A stretch of DNA of 64,000 nucleotides from Brachypterus glaber (taxonomy: Eukaryota; Arthropoda; Insecta; Coleoptera; Kateretidae): NCBI GenBank assembly GCA_958510825.1, contig OY294051.1, positions 1,860,001 through 1,924,000 of the forward strand, read 5' to 3'. The notes beneath the pieces were generated by a model that saw nothing but the letters and a program-made list of their open reading frames with translations, was not told the origin of the DNA and made no database searches. Of this stretch, positions 20,641 through 31,749 are shown in pieces. The position numbers and the translations under genes are program-made. Position 1 is the stretch's first letter; each line of letters starts with the position of its first letter.

Positions 20641-21316
20641 GTTTAACCTCGTACTATTCTACTTAATTAGGCATCCCCTAAGTCCAGGACTTGTGTGGGC
20701 TAGTAGTAGAGGGAACCACCGGCTTTAACTGACTTTTGACCCAGTTTATAGGGAGTGTCCGTTTCACTTATCGCCTTCGCCAAATTTCAATTATTAATTG
20801 AAAACGGCAAATCGGCGCCAGTGAGAATTTACGCTAGCCGGCTTGTCATGTAGACGCTCCAGCCCACAAAAAGTCATGGTTATGGTTATTATATTATATG
20901 GTTATTAACTAACCATAGCGAATAGAATAACCAACGCACCTCAAAAGGGCCATTTGAAGAGCATTATTTTAAAAGTTAACAAATCTTTAACACGTATATT
21001 GGATTTGCTCCTCATTTGATTTGGTTATAATAATAAATTATCATATCTTATCTTATCTTATAATGTAGAAATAGAGATATTGAGTTAACAGACAAAAAGC
21101 GTATATTTTTTATTGCAGATTTAGACGCTTAGAGGCCCGAAATATCAAGAAAGCAAAAAAAGAAGATCAGTTTTATTTTGCCTAATCGATCATGAATTTA
21201 ATCGTCTATGACAATAGTTTGGGTGAGTATAGAAGTCATTTATCTTTGTAATATGAGCCTTCAGATATTAAAAATGTCCCATCATTATAAAAACACTACA
21301 AGCATTGTGTAATAGT
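20641..21316. other. No gene seen
   Basis: A GC-richer stretch (20680-20880) with no clear pol III boxes or coding frame, then AT-rich sequence with TTATCTTATCTTATAA. Confidence 0.4.
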
Positions 21317-21915
21317 TATTTATATACCAAGGGACTAAACTGGCTGTTTTAGTCCCGCTGCATTAGTGTTTCCTGAGCAAGCGTAGCTAGCGAGGGAAAC
21401 AGAAATGCAAGGGAATAAAACAGCCAAGTTTAGTCCTACACTATTTTTTGCAGGACCAAACATAATTTAGGTAGGTAGATAAAATTAAAATTAAAAACCA
21501 CGCGTCTAAAATCGGTTGTTTTATTTTCGTAATTTAATCAAGATGCCTGTAAATGCGAAAAGTCAGTTTCATGGCTATCGCGATTTCAATTGTTTTTTAA
21601 TATGGTTGACACAAACGTCAAAAAAATGGACGAAGATGATAAATTTTAAGTTATGTATAAATTGTTATAACAATGTTATTTTTAAAGAATTTCTTTGTTA
21701 AAATCAAATAAATTGGTTTGAATCGCTAATTTATTACAAAACACCACCAAACCTAATTTTTGAACCAGCAAAGCACATAGTGAGTATAATATTTTAATAT
21801 TATCAAGGTTGCCGTGATTTTTATTCCCTAGGAAGAAAAACGGCAAGTTTAGTCCCAAAAATGAAAGCGTAAAATTAGGTTTTAGTCTTGGTCGTGCAAA
21901 AATACTATTATAATA
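21317..21915. repeat. Repeat P, copy 1
   Basis: It begins with a hairpin-rich block (AAGGGACTAAACTGGCTGTT against AACAGCCAAGTTTAGTCC). A block with ATTTTTTGCAGGACCAAACA (about 21445) is mirrored at the right end (TTGGTCGTGCAAAAATACTA, 21891-21910). A partial copy lies in intron 2 of the scylla-like gene (54264-54475). The short open frame inside has no recognisable protein. Confidence 0.6.
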
Positions 21916-21984
21916 GCCTATATTTTTCTAGTAGGTTTGAGGGTCCTTTCGAATAAAAAAAATAATTATAGAGGTCCAAAAGTC

Positions 21985-22120
21985 ACCCCCCCCCCTCTTA
22001 ACTTTTGAACGAGTTGAGTCATCGACTTCAAATTTAGAAAACTATCTTTCAGCATATATTTGATACTTTCAGGTCTTAAAATATGGACAGGGGGACATTT
22101 TTTTAAACCGAAAGGGAGGT
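21985..22120. repeat. Dispersed repeat R
   Basis: CCCTCTTAACTTTTGAACGAG, ATCGACTTCAAATTTAG and CTTAAAATATGGACAGGG align with 3148-3290. Confidence 0.6.
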
Positions 22121-22546
22121 TGTGTGATAAAATCCCATATCAATATCTTTATTAATACCTAACCGTGAATTTTCGTATCGAAAAAAAGCCTTACAAATGC
22201 CAAAAATTGCAATCGGAACCGGGTCTACTCACTCACACATACATGTTTTATTTTTTTTTCCATCATGGACAAGAAAAACTTTTCGGAGTTTTTTTTATTC
22301 GAAATGATCCCAAATTAATGCTCGGATCTGGATTTGGTGTTATCGATTTGTTTTTATGGGCACGCCTATGATTGTTTGTTCATCAAGCACAAATTTAAAT
22401 TACTGCCCAGTCATTAATCATTTGACAATAAGTATAATCAGTGAATTGTAATTTCACTATCATAGAAAATAAACTGGATTATCACGTTGGTAACACTGCA
22501 AGAAGAAAATTAGGTCTAGAGAAAACTTGTATAAAGGCTTCGGTAG
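22121..22546. other. No gene seen
   Basis: Two short open frames without recognisable protein. Confidence 0.4.
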
Positions 22547-22554
22547 GTTTTTAC

Positions 22555-23236
22555 CATAGACAAGGAAAGACCTCCAAAGCCGTTGCGGAAAAGTGTGATA
22601 AATGTGCCTTGCGCATCTGCGATAAACTTGCACATGCGCACTATTATTCTTCTTTTTGACAAGTATTTTTTAACCTTAGTTTTATGTGTCAAATAAAAAT
22701 TGTAAAAAATGCAACAAAAAACAATAAATATATACGAAGAAACGTCGAAATGATTTTTTTTTATTATTTTATAAGAATTTTTCGAGGTGTGTTTGAATTT
22801 CGGGATTATTTACACCTTCATTGAGTACACCAGGAATTGACCCTTTGCTCTTCATAAAGCAACAATACAGGTCATGTTTAAAGTTAAAAACAAATGCAGC
22901 AAAAAAAAACAATTAAAATACAGAAGAAGTCGAAAAATTAACAGAAACAAACGTAGATCTGACAGTATAAACAAACTAGTAATAATTTGTCACCCCAGTA
23001 TTGGTTTGCCATACCTCTATTTTCGGACATTTTAAGATTTTTACTGGGGGATTTTTGGAGATACGACAAATTAATACTGGGGTAAAGAATTGTTTTACGA
23101 CCGACAGCATTTCACAGCTGACAGAGAAGCGTACTGCGCAAGGTCAGATATATTGCGTTACGTCATTTCCCTGCCCCGTTCTGTCACAAAATAATTTTGC
23201 TCAGGCTGGACTTTTAGTCCTCTTTTCTTCTCTATG
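22555..23236. mobile_element. hAT-like non-autonomous element A, copy 1
   Basis: 682 bases bounded by CATAGACAAGGAAAGA and TCTTTTCTTCTCTATG. An exact 8-bp duplication, GTTTTTAC, lies on each side (22547-22554 and 23237-23244). The 8-bp duplication and imperfect ends starting CA fit the hAT superfamily. The short open frames inside occur in both copies but show no transposase features. The second copy is at 40021-40697. Confidence 0.9.
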
Positions 23237-23955
23237 GTTTTTACAATGGGAAGACCAGCAACAACATTGTAATGCACAGATACGATTTATTTGAGCTAAA
23301 CGATAAAATTCAAATTTAATTAATATCTAATCAAAATTATAATCAGTAATAATTTTTAATAATTCCACGGCCGTGATTAATAGGCCTATAATAGGTCTTT
23401 TTAATTTTTTTTTCGTAGGCTAAATCGTACAACTTGTCTAATGTAGCATTTGCAATTTCGGAGAGATTTGTAGGTGTATAAACCATATATTCTTCTTCAA
23501 TCATTTTTAATCAATTTCACACAAGGTTTTTGCACAGCATCTCGAGTCAACCACCTGTTTACATAATAATCAAACAAGTTTGAAGTATGGCTGTCATCAA
23601 AGTCAAAGAGTGCTGCCGCCAGTGGTGGTTTTGCTAACTAACTTTTTTTTACGGCGTACAACAATGAACTTATCTTTTACTGTAAAAAAATAGATCACTT
23701 CTAACTAGTGTGTTCAGTTATAAAATATGAATATTTTAGTACGCTTGAAGAAAAGGTATATTATTCTACTGATTACATCACTTGCAAAAATGGCCAAATT
23801 TTGCGTTACGTAATACTTGGACGTTCCCTAATGTAAATTTGAAAATTATCTATGTAATTCATGATAATATTTGTCGACCTTTTTGTAAATTTAAATTAGA
23901 GAGAAACCTCGTATAAAAGTAAACTTAATTTACTCATTTGCAAAATTATAAATTA
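23237..23955. other. No gene seen; solo MITE end at 23785-23829
   Basis: AT-rich. GCGTTACGTAATACTTGG followed by ACGTTCCC at 23801-23829 is one end of the GGGAACGTTC MITE family. No protein recognised. Confidence 0.5.
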
Positions 23956-25065
23956 GGGGGAGTGCGGGAGAGTTGAACCGCTTTTTACTGAAAACCATAT
24001 AAAAACTTTTGTAAGAAAAATAATGATTTATTTATGCTATCATTTACGAGTTAAACCTATTATACACATATTATGAAGAATATAATTAAAAAAAATTAAA
24101 TGACTTGGCGTCAATTTTTTTTTAAATAAATTATGTAGTTTGGTTCAAGTCTCCCACATAGTCGGGAGACATGGTCCACTAGATAAGGAGACTTGACCAT
24201 ACACCATAAATACACTAATAAAATAAATAAAACATTATTTTAAATTATTCTTTATTATTGCAAGTAAAAAAATTATAATTATAATTTGATAATTATATTA
24301 AATACAAGTAAAACTCAAACAAAATATAGCTATTCTTTGGTATAAAAGGAACAATAAAAAATAGAGTTATTCTAATATATTAACATTCAGGCCAAATGAA
24401 ATTTTCATGATCTTTTTTTGTTAAACCAACACAAATTTCGTGTACATATCTCCTACAAGTAATGCATAGACGCATATCCAGTTTTTCATCACTTCTGCTA
24501 ATAAAACAAAACCAACTATTATTTTTTTGTTGTTTTTTTTTCCGTTCAAAAAATTCTTCAAACAATAATTCGTCTTCCCATGGACTGTCTGAGCTATCGT
24601 TATAAACAATTTCTTCTTCCTTCTCTTCCTCAGTATCACTTTCACTAGATTGGACCACTGGTCAAGTCTCCCTTCGGCTAACGGCACAAGTCTCCCGATA
24701 GGTACATTTTAAAGTATTTAACAATTTTTTTAACAAATATCAATAAATTATGATACATCGATATAATAGTTTAAAAATATAATAAGTAATTAGAATATAG
24801 ATAAAAGAAAATCCAACATACCTTATTATTTGATGGAAATACAACAAAAAGTAAAAAATATTAAGATTTCACTTTCAGTGTACGAAAACACGTTCAACCT
24901 CTTGGCGGACCAAAGCAAACTGGACATCGACGCGTGGTCACGTGACATTTTTGGGGCGTGCAAAGCGCATATTCTAGACCGACCATTATTTGTTTGGCGC
25001 ATAATTTGAATTAAATATTTGAAATGGTTCAAGTCTCCCATATGGTCAACTCTCCCGAACCCCCC
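23956..25065. mobile_element. Internally deleted pogo-like element
   Basis: The ends GGGGGAGTGCGGGAGAGTTG and CAACTCTCCCGAACCCCCC are inverted copies, each flanked by TA (23954-23955 and 25066-25067), as expected for the Tc1/mariner/pogo group. Extra internal repeats of GGGAGACTTGA occur at both sides. Only the C-terminal end of a possible transposase is present (24380-24658, minus). Confidence 0.75.
24380..24658 (-). pseudogene. Possible pogo-type transposase C-terminal tail
   Basis: 92 codons. It starts with an acidic and serine-rich stretch (SSESDTEEEKEEE, SSDSPWEDE), followed by a cysteine/histidine finger-like region with RLCITCRRYVHEICVGL and a final FIWPEC. Many insect pogo/jerky-type transposases end in an acidic linker and a zinc-finger-like motif of this kind. 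The DDE catalytic domain and the DNA-binding domain are absent, and one expected cysteine pair near SWFCFI is incomplete. The assignment rests on this layout and on the TA-flanked TIRs around it, not on a full alignment. Confidence 0.5.
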
Positions 25066-25227
25066 TACAATACAATTGTATGGTAGGGTCATTCATAAAA
25101 CACGATTTTTTGAAAATATTAAGTCCCCCTCATATCGTGAAAAGGGGTCATAATTTAAATAAATAACCCAAAATTTTGTAAATTTGAACCCTGCTTTACT
25201 AATTTAACGATTTGTAACGCTAAGACT

Positions 25228-25784
25228 AGGGGGCGGCGGTAGCTCAGTCGTGAACGCCTCGATCTAGTTTTCGAGAGGCCGGGGTTCAATCCTCGGTTGT
25301 GGAACAACTTTTTCACAGAAATAAAATACCGTCGTTTCCCCACCTGGAGGCTTGTGCTGACGAAGATCTAAGCACACAGTACAGAAAAAGGTTTGCAGTG
25401 GATAGTGCCGCATAGCACTCGGACCTGTGATACTACCCGGACGCACCGAGAGGGAGCAGCAAGGTAGCTGTCAGGTCTGTTGGCAGAGCTCACTTTAAGG
25501 ACTTCCAAGCAACCAGGATCTGTACTAAGGCTGCAAGCGAAAATGATCCTTAAGCAGTTTGGCGCCGGTCCAAGTGCACTGGCAGCCAATAAACTTAAGG
25601 ATCAAAGCCGCTCACTTAGCCAAAAAAGCCGACAAAACGAGGTTCGGATTCCTCGCTAAACTGTAGGTCCCGGGGTACAACAACTAAAATCCTCGTTAGA
25701 GTAGAAAAACTAGTAACACAGAGATAGGCAAAAAGGACCATATGGTCTAGTTGCCAGGCTTGACCTCCCCACCATTACTACTAC
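25228..25784 (+). mobile_element. tRNA-derived SINE with a LINE-type tail
   Basis: 557 bases flanked by the exact 13-bp duplication TAACGCTAAGACT (25215-25227 and 25785-25797). The head resembles a tRNA: A-box-like TAGCTCAGTCG and B-box-like GGTTCAATCCT, 43 bases apart. The body (25310-25725) has no recognised family. The final 58 bases, from GGCAAAAAGG to the (TAC)n end, match the 3' end of the LINE on the minus strand at 31750-31832. Open frames here are not genes. Confidence 0.9.
25240..25293 (+). promoter_or_regulatory. Internal pol III promoter of the SINE (A and B boxes)
   Basis: A box at 25240-25250 and B box at 25283-25293. Each differs from the eukaryotic tRNA consensus at about one position. 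Confidence 0.75.
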
Positions 25785-25940
25785 TAACGCTAAGACTTCC
25801 CCCTCCCTATTAAAACGTAACATTAAAAGCGGGGGGCCTTGGCGAAAAAAAATTAGGTACGAGACAAACCATTTTTGTTTCCTTAAAAATAATAAAGAGC
25901 GTTTCGTAATGCCCGTTCTCCTAAGTGCCTTGTGTATTTT

Positions 25941-26087
25941 GGGGAACGTTCAAGTATTACGTAACGCTCCTAGGGGGGGGGTCATTTAGGAGTGTTACGC
26001 CCATCTTAATGGTATAGGAAAGTAGCGTTACAGGGGCGGGGTCCAAAATGATCAAAATTTGGGTTACGTAATACTTGAACGTTCCCC
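25941..26087. mobile_element. GGGAACGTTC palindromic MITE
   Basis: Ends GGGAACGTTCAAGTATTACG and its inverse. It is the reverse orientation of the copy at 2440-2592, with the same subterminal blocks. Confidence 0.85.
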
Positions 26088-26689
26088 TAAGTATGAAACC
26101 AAAATACAAAAATGCAATTAAAAGTTTTAGTTAAAAAATATAGATTAGAATCCGCCCCCTTCTTTAGAAAATAATATTTAGACAAGTTTTTTTTTAAACA
26201 AATATTCCTGGCATACCTTGCAAAATACATAAATTGAAATATGTGCCAAATTTCAGCTTAAACGATATTTTAAAATAAAAAAAACAAACAAAATAAAAAA
26301 ATATTGACCTGTTATAATTTTTTTGATCGAAAACAAGATTTTCTTGCCAAATTTTAGCTCAAAACAATAAAATTACCCCTTCCCACTTCATTTAAAAAAA
26401 AATATTTTTTTCCTTTTTTTTAAATGAACTAGGTGGATGCCAAATTTCGTTTTTTAATGTGAAATTTGGCACAGATTTTTAACCTTAAAATATATGTTTT
26501 TCCAAAAACCCTAAATTTAATTTCTTACAATTTTCAAGACATGAAAGGGACTTAAAATTTTCACAAATTCGTGTTTTATGGAGTATCCTAATCAAACAAT
26601 TGTATAGCCTCTACAATGTATAGGCACAATTTTCAATTATTCAAGCGATTACAACGATTTACAACGCTGTAATATCAGCTCTCTTATTA
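26088..26689. other. AT-rich, no gene seen
   Basis: Long A/T runs; phrases such as GCCAAATTTCAGCTTAAAC recur in diverged form within a few hundred bases. No protein recognised. Confidence 0.4.
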
Positions 26690-27365
26690 AATATGAAATA
26701 ATGGCAAAGGGTGTTTTTTCTTGTAACTTTAAAATTGTACTTACGCCAGAAAGAACCTTATTTTAGGAATGAATGAACTCTTTCTGGATTTAAATGTGAT
26801 TCTATGCAGATACATGTAAATTTTACTAGATATTGCATCCAATTTTACATGTAATTACTAGTTATTTCATCTAATTTTACATGAAAATATAGATAGATAG
26901 AATTTTATTGACCAACGCCAAATGGCTATCGACCGAAGTCCTTCTGCCCAGATGTAAATATATTTACATGTAATATTTATATAAAGTTGTAAAATTACAT
27001 GAAAAATTGTAAAATTACATCTTAAATCTAGTAAACTTACAATGAATAACATTTATATGCAACATCATGCGTGTTTTTTACATAGTAGGTAGGTAATTAA
27101 ATATGAAATAATGGCAGAGGGTGTTTTTTCTTGTAACTTTAAAACTGTACTTACGCCAGAAAGAACCTTGTTTTGGGAATTAACGAACTTATTCTGCGTT
27201 TAAATGTGATTCTATGCAGATACATGTAAATTTTACTAGATATTCCATCCAATTTTACATGTAATTACTAGTTATTTCATCTAATTTTACATGAAAATAT
27301 AGATAGATAGAATTTTATTGACCAACGCCAAAGGGCTGTCGACCGAAGTCCTTCTGTCCAGATGT
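26690..27365. repeat. Direct duplication rich in TTTACATGTAA motifs
   Basis: A block of about 270 bases (26690-26955) is repeated at 27095-27362, starting TTAAATATGAAATAATGGCA and ending CCGAAGTCCTTCTG. A third start occurs at 27483. Between and inside are many inverted motifs of the type TTTTACATGTAA. The terminal phrase GTACTTACGCC resembles that of the TIR element at 49186-50050. Confidence 0.65.
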
Positions 27366-28166
27366 GAACTGTAAACTTTAATATTGTACTTTGTGTACCT
27401 ATCAAAGGACAACAGAATTTTTATATTATGAAATTTTGATGTGGTGGATTCAGGCCAAACAAGGCCCTTTTAGGCATGAAAACTATCTTATTAAATATGA
27501 AATAATGGGAGGGTGTTTTTTTGTATCGTTGTATATTGGACAAGTCTATCTGAAAGGCTATCTGTAAGGCTAAAAAAAAAGGAAATATTACATCTGAAGA
27601 ATAGGCTACAAATGTTTATTCTCTAGTGTACATGGAAACCCTCGGGCTGTCAACCGAACCAAGTAATATACTGCCTTCCCCAGCAAAAGTTACTACTTTT
27701 TCTTTATAGTATTTTTACACAGTTTACACCTACTTGTAGATATAGATTTTTGTAAAGGAAAACGAAAAATGAATTTAACTAAAAATACTCATTGAGTCAA
27801 GTTATAAAAAAAAACGAGTATAAAAATACAAAAAGTGAAGTAAAAAAATGGGTTACTTTTATTTGAAATTCTATTTGGTGATAACAGAATGGAGGAAGAA
27901 TATGATTGGTAAGAAAAGGTTCAAAAATATGCGAGGTATAACAAACAAGTCTATTTTGCATACGACACTGCAAAAATCATGATAAATAACCTTAAAAATA
28001 TATTTTAACAAATTTATAACTAGAAGAGAAAATTAGCATATCCGGAAAAGGCTAAAAACAGGTTTGCAGGTATGCCATTTCCCTAGATTTTTTAAATGTG
28101 TCCGCTCTTTTTCTTGATAGGCAATTTGGTAGGACCAATTAATTTTTTCGTGTCGGTATCAGACTT
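27366..28166. other. No gene seen
   Basis: AT-rich. A diverged TCAACCGAACC phrase at 27650 echoes the preceding duplicated block. No protein recognised. Confidence 0.4.
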
Positions 28167-28713
28167 AAGACGTTTTTGCGTTAAATATTTTTCAAGTTTT
28201 TAAAAAATATTCTAAAATTTCATTTTTTAGCGTCAAATATGTGACGTCAGAACGATTTTTTTCTAAATATTAGTAATTTTTAAAACCGTACGCTATCTGG
28301 TTTTAAAATTGATATTCGACAGATATTTGACAGCAGACTGATGTTGTTCTCCGATCTGTGTTCTGTAACTCAACAATTGAGTTAGATCTATGTTCTGTTA
28401 CTCAACAATTGAGTTAGATCTGTGTTCTGTTACTCAAAAATTGAGTTAGATCTGTGTTCTTTCACTCTACAATTGAGTTAGATCTGTGTTCTGTTACTCT
28501 ACAATCAGATCCCAATTGTAATTATTGATTGATATAATATACTATTTTAGATTTTATAATTTTTTGAGGTTATATTATTGACAGTATGACGTCAGTTTCG
28601 AAAATTTGTCATTTAAGCGATATTGAATGTGTGACGTATCACACGAATATATTTTAAAAAGCTTTTAAAAATCTAACGAAAGATATTCAACGCTAAAAAA
28701 TGTCTTTATACGT
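28167..28713. mobile_element. Foldback element with a central minisatellite
   Basis: The outer arms (28167-28260 and about 28620-28713) are inverted, diverged copies. Both contain GACGT, TTTTTTAGCGT and AATATTT phrases. The centre carries five units of a 32-base tandem repeat. Confidence 0.55.
28353..28507. repeat. 32-base minisatellite, five units
   Basis: GATCT starts occur at 28353, 28385, 28417, 28449 and 28481, an exact period of 32. Each unit has TGTTCTGTTACTC and most have the small palindrome CTCAACAATTGAG. Confidence 0.9.
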
Positions 28714-29317
28714 CTTTATTTCTGTGGAAGGCAGAATATAAGTGTTCACAATCTTGACATGACATAGTGTTCTTATACGTGCATGTTTTGTCATGGCTAG
28801 GCAGAAAATATTGCCGAACTGCTTAACACTTGAGTTAAGTAGACAGCAAGAAAGAAAAAACGTTTTATAAAATCTCAGCTTTTCATATTAGTATTTCGCA
28901 AATGGAATTTTTTTCAAACGCTATCTTTTAAATGAAAAGAAAAATGGAAAAAAGATTTTTTATAATGGTATTGCGACTTACAAAATTTTAATCCATTAAA
29001 CTAACACTGAGGTATACTTCAAAATAATGTCCTCAATAAACTAAGTTACATCCAGGGCCGGATTCAAGGGAAAGGGGGAAGCTTCCCCGGTGTCCGGGGT
29101 CAAGGTGTCCGCCGTCGACAGTTGTTTTAGTTTATAATAAACAGTTAATTTTGAAATGTTGGGAAAAAGTTTTTTTTTATTTATTTCCTCCTCAGAACCA
29201 TAACGGAGCCAAAACGAGCTAATATGCAGGGCCTTTCCCGAATGGACCAGACCTTCAAATTCGTAAAAATTTTCGCCGCGGCGCTCGTGGTTTCTTGCAT
29301 TTTTGTGCAACTTCAAT
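28714..29317. other. No gene seen; possible hAT-like end
   Basis: CAGGGCCGGATTCAAGGG at 29052 resembles the starts of some insect hAT elements. The minus-strand open frame at 29041-29316 reads through it and is probably a shadow. Confidence 0.4.
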
Positions 29318-29716
29318 GGAGCTCTCTACAACTAGAATTATGAAACAAAAGACGTCTACCCTATCTCTATCACATTTGTGCTACACTTTCCAGCCAACCA
29401 AATAAATACTGTATTTGTTTTTCATACAACAAATACAGTATTTATTTGGTTGGCCGGAAAGTGTAGCACTTAGCGACACGAACGAACATAGCTAATGTGA
29501 ATCTGTAGAATAAGATAATTCTACTAAAATTTAGATGGCGCCAGTAATTTCTTTAATATAGTTACACTTTTCGCCCGGCCAAGTAAATATTGTATTTGTT
29601 CAACAAAGAACAAATACAGAATTTGTTTGGTTGGGTGGAAGTGGGAGTGTATGTATGTCTTCTATCCTTTTTGGGTAGAACTTTTGTCCCTGTCTAATCT
29701 AACGGGAGAAATCGCC
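29318..29716. mobile_element. GGAGCTCTCTACAAC MITE, copy 2
   Basis: Nearly identical to 13356-13763, with AT on each side (29316-29317 and 29717-29718). Confidence 0.85.
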
Positions 29717-30956
29717 ATTTGTAACACTGTTTTAGTTTTAGTTAACAGAATGCGTAAAAGATGTCGCCTTCGGCTCTAACCCCTGGAGGGAAAAGTGATT
29801 TTTCGGAAAATGGCTCAGTCCAGCCAAACCAAGCGTTTTTATATTCATTGTGTGAGTTGGGGACACTACATTTGTTTATTTATTTTGATGAAGCCTACAC
29901 ATAATTATTTTAGAAAAATACTTTTAGGTTTAAATATCAAAAAATTTAAAATTAGGTAGGTATACCTATTACCTATTACCTATTACCTAGGTTAAAAACA
30001 ATGTTTTTTGTGACTCGACATTGCAAATGCAACAAAACACTTATTTTTAAATAAAGCAATTAATGTTATTTAATAATTTTATCAAATCAGTACTTAAAAA
30101 AGATTTTTATTTAATTTTAGCACATATTTACAAATTATAATGCAAAAATTGAAGGTTATGTCAGATTGTTGTGACAAATATCAGGTTTAAATATTTAACA
30201 ATAGATGGAGCAGTTTTAATTTTTTTTAACTAAATTGATAAAAAAATGGTCAAATATTAAGAAAAGCTAATAAACTTTATGTAATATTAACACAAAACTT
30301 TAAATTGCATTAAATTATTCAATATTTCATGGTAAAATATATATATTTTTGCTAATTTTGCTACAGTTTTCTTTACTTTTATAAACAAGAGATGACACTA
30401 CATGTGCTCATTCTAACACTTGATACGGAATATTAATACCGTATCTAGAGCTAGAATGGATTCATTCTGTGTTTGAAAAGTATGTGTATTTGCTTAGATT
30501 CTAAAGCAGTGGTAGAAAAAAAAATGTTTTGTTGTCATGTGTAATGCTTCTATAATAGATATAATAATAATGAGTTAATCAGGAAATACAAATGTATATA
30601 AAAGTGTTTTCAAAAAATACAATACCTACCTGTATAATTATCATAAATTTAAATTGTTGCCTTATTTGTTGTAGTAATTAGATATCGTGTGTTTCTATCA
30701 TTTATTGTTTCTGTTTTATCAAATTATATATTAAAAAAATCTATGTATTTCCTCTATAAATATTAATTAACTATCTGTATCAAATCTCGTTTTGGGAAAA
30801 ATCGAAAAAATAACCAGATTCTGTTTATTAGGGGTTACCAGAACTACTAGTTTTGTTTTTCCACGTTTATTTGCCATGACTTTTTGATAAATAAAGGGGC
30901 GCAGCTTTTCTTCAGATCTGGGGAGTAATAAAAATCTTGATATTTAAGTCGTAAGT
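29717..30956. other. AT-rich, no gene seen
   Basis: About 1.2 kb with no shared repeat or protein. A short tandem ACCTATTACCTATTACCTA lies near 29963-29990. Confidence 0.45.
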
Positions 30957-30964
30957 GGTCAATT

Positions 30965-31225
30965 CAACGAACTAATAACTCTTCTCTCTAGAATAGGCAT
31001 TTCATTTGTAAAAACTGATAAAAACGTAGCCAACATATACATTTGTCTGTCTTACTCGCACAGCTTTGTTCTAACAGAGACAACAATAATAGTTACTGGT
31101 AATTATTATTGTTCAGGCCTGAATATACCTACCTATACCTATTTGTTTACAAACAAACCGAGATGTTGGCGATACTTTATATTAACGTTATGCGTATTCT
31201 AGAGAGAAGAGTTGTTAGTTCGTTG
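30965..31225 (+). mobile_element. hAT-like MITE B, copy 1
   Basis: 261 bases bounded by CAACGAACTAATAACTCTTC and the inverse GAAGAGTTGTTAGTTCGTTG. An exact 8-bp duplication GGTCAATT is at 30957-30964 and 31226-31233. The interior is partly palindromic. Copies: 47210-47453, 48516-48764 and a truncated one at 56977-57196. Confidence 0.92.
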
Positions 31226-31319
31226 GGTCAATTATCTAAATATTTACATCGTTTGAAAGTGTGCTTATCTCAGATAACTCTAAATCTAGATTCTCGATAT
31301 TTGGCATTTTAAACCGTTA

Positions 31320-31744
31320 CACGGAAAGAAATTAGTGGGCTCTGCGCTATACATTATAAGATATTTGGTAACAGTGGCAAATTATAGTGATTTAAGCTAT
31401 AGATTATAAGGGACACAATAACTAATAATGTTAAAAATAAATTGGAAACGATTATATATATTACAGACACGATTATATTTATTACAGGCACTATTATAAA
31501 TTTACAGAAATTTTATTATATTATAAAAATTATTAGCACGGACAATAATTAAATCTATTTAAGCTATAAATGCCATACTATTTGTCATATTTTATTATTC
31601 ACTAAACAATTAAAGTATTTCATATAAATTTTTACACTGACTGCCATAATTGTAAGAGAAAGCCTTGTATTTATATAATAAGCGATTATAATTTGCTTGG
31701 TATGTGTGTTATAGCGCTTCTAGCTATAATTTTTTTTTTCCGTG
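31320..31744. mobile_element. CACGGAAAG MITE, copy 2
   Basis: Complete: CACGGAAAGAAA to TTTTTCCGTG with TA on both sides (31318-31319 and 31745-31746). Nearly identical to 11384-11808. Confidence 0.88.
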
Positions 31745-31749
31745 TAAAG

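Noticed and set aside
23001..23294. Open frame conserved between the two hAT-like A copies (also 40543-40791)
   Set aside because: It is kept because the elements are copies; it crosses the element end in the first copy and has no transposase features.
25640..25665. Second tRNA-like B box in the SINE (GGTTCGGATTCC)
   Set aside because: No A box lies at the right distance; it is inside the SINE body and is more likely chance or an old tandem remnant.
28353..28507. CRISPR-like array
   Set aside because: The units are contiguous 32-base tandem repeats without spacers, in a eukaryotic context.
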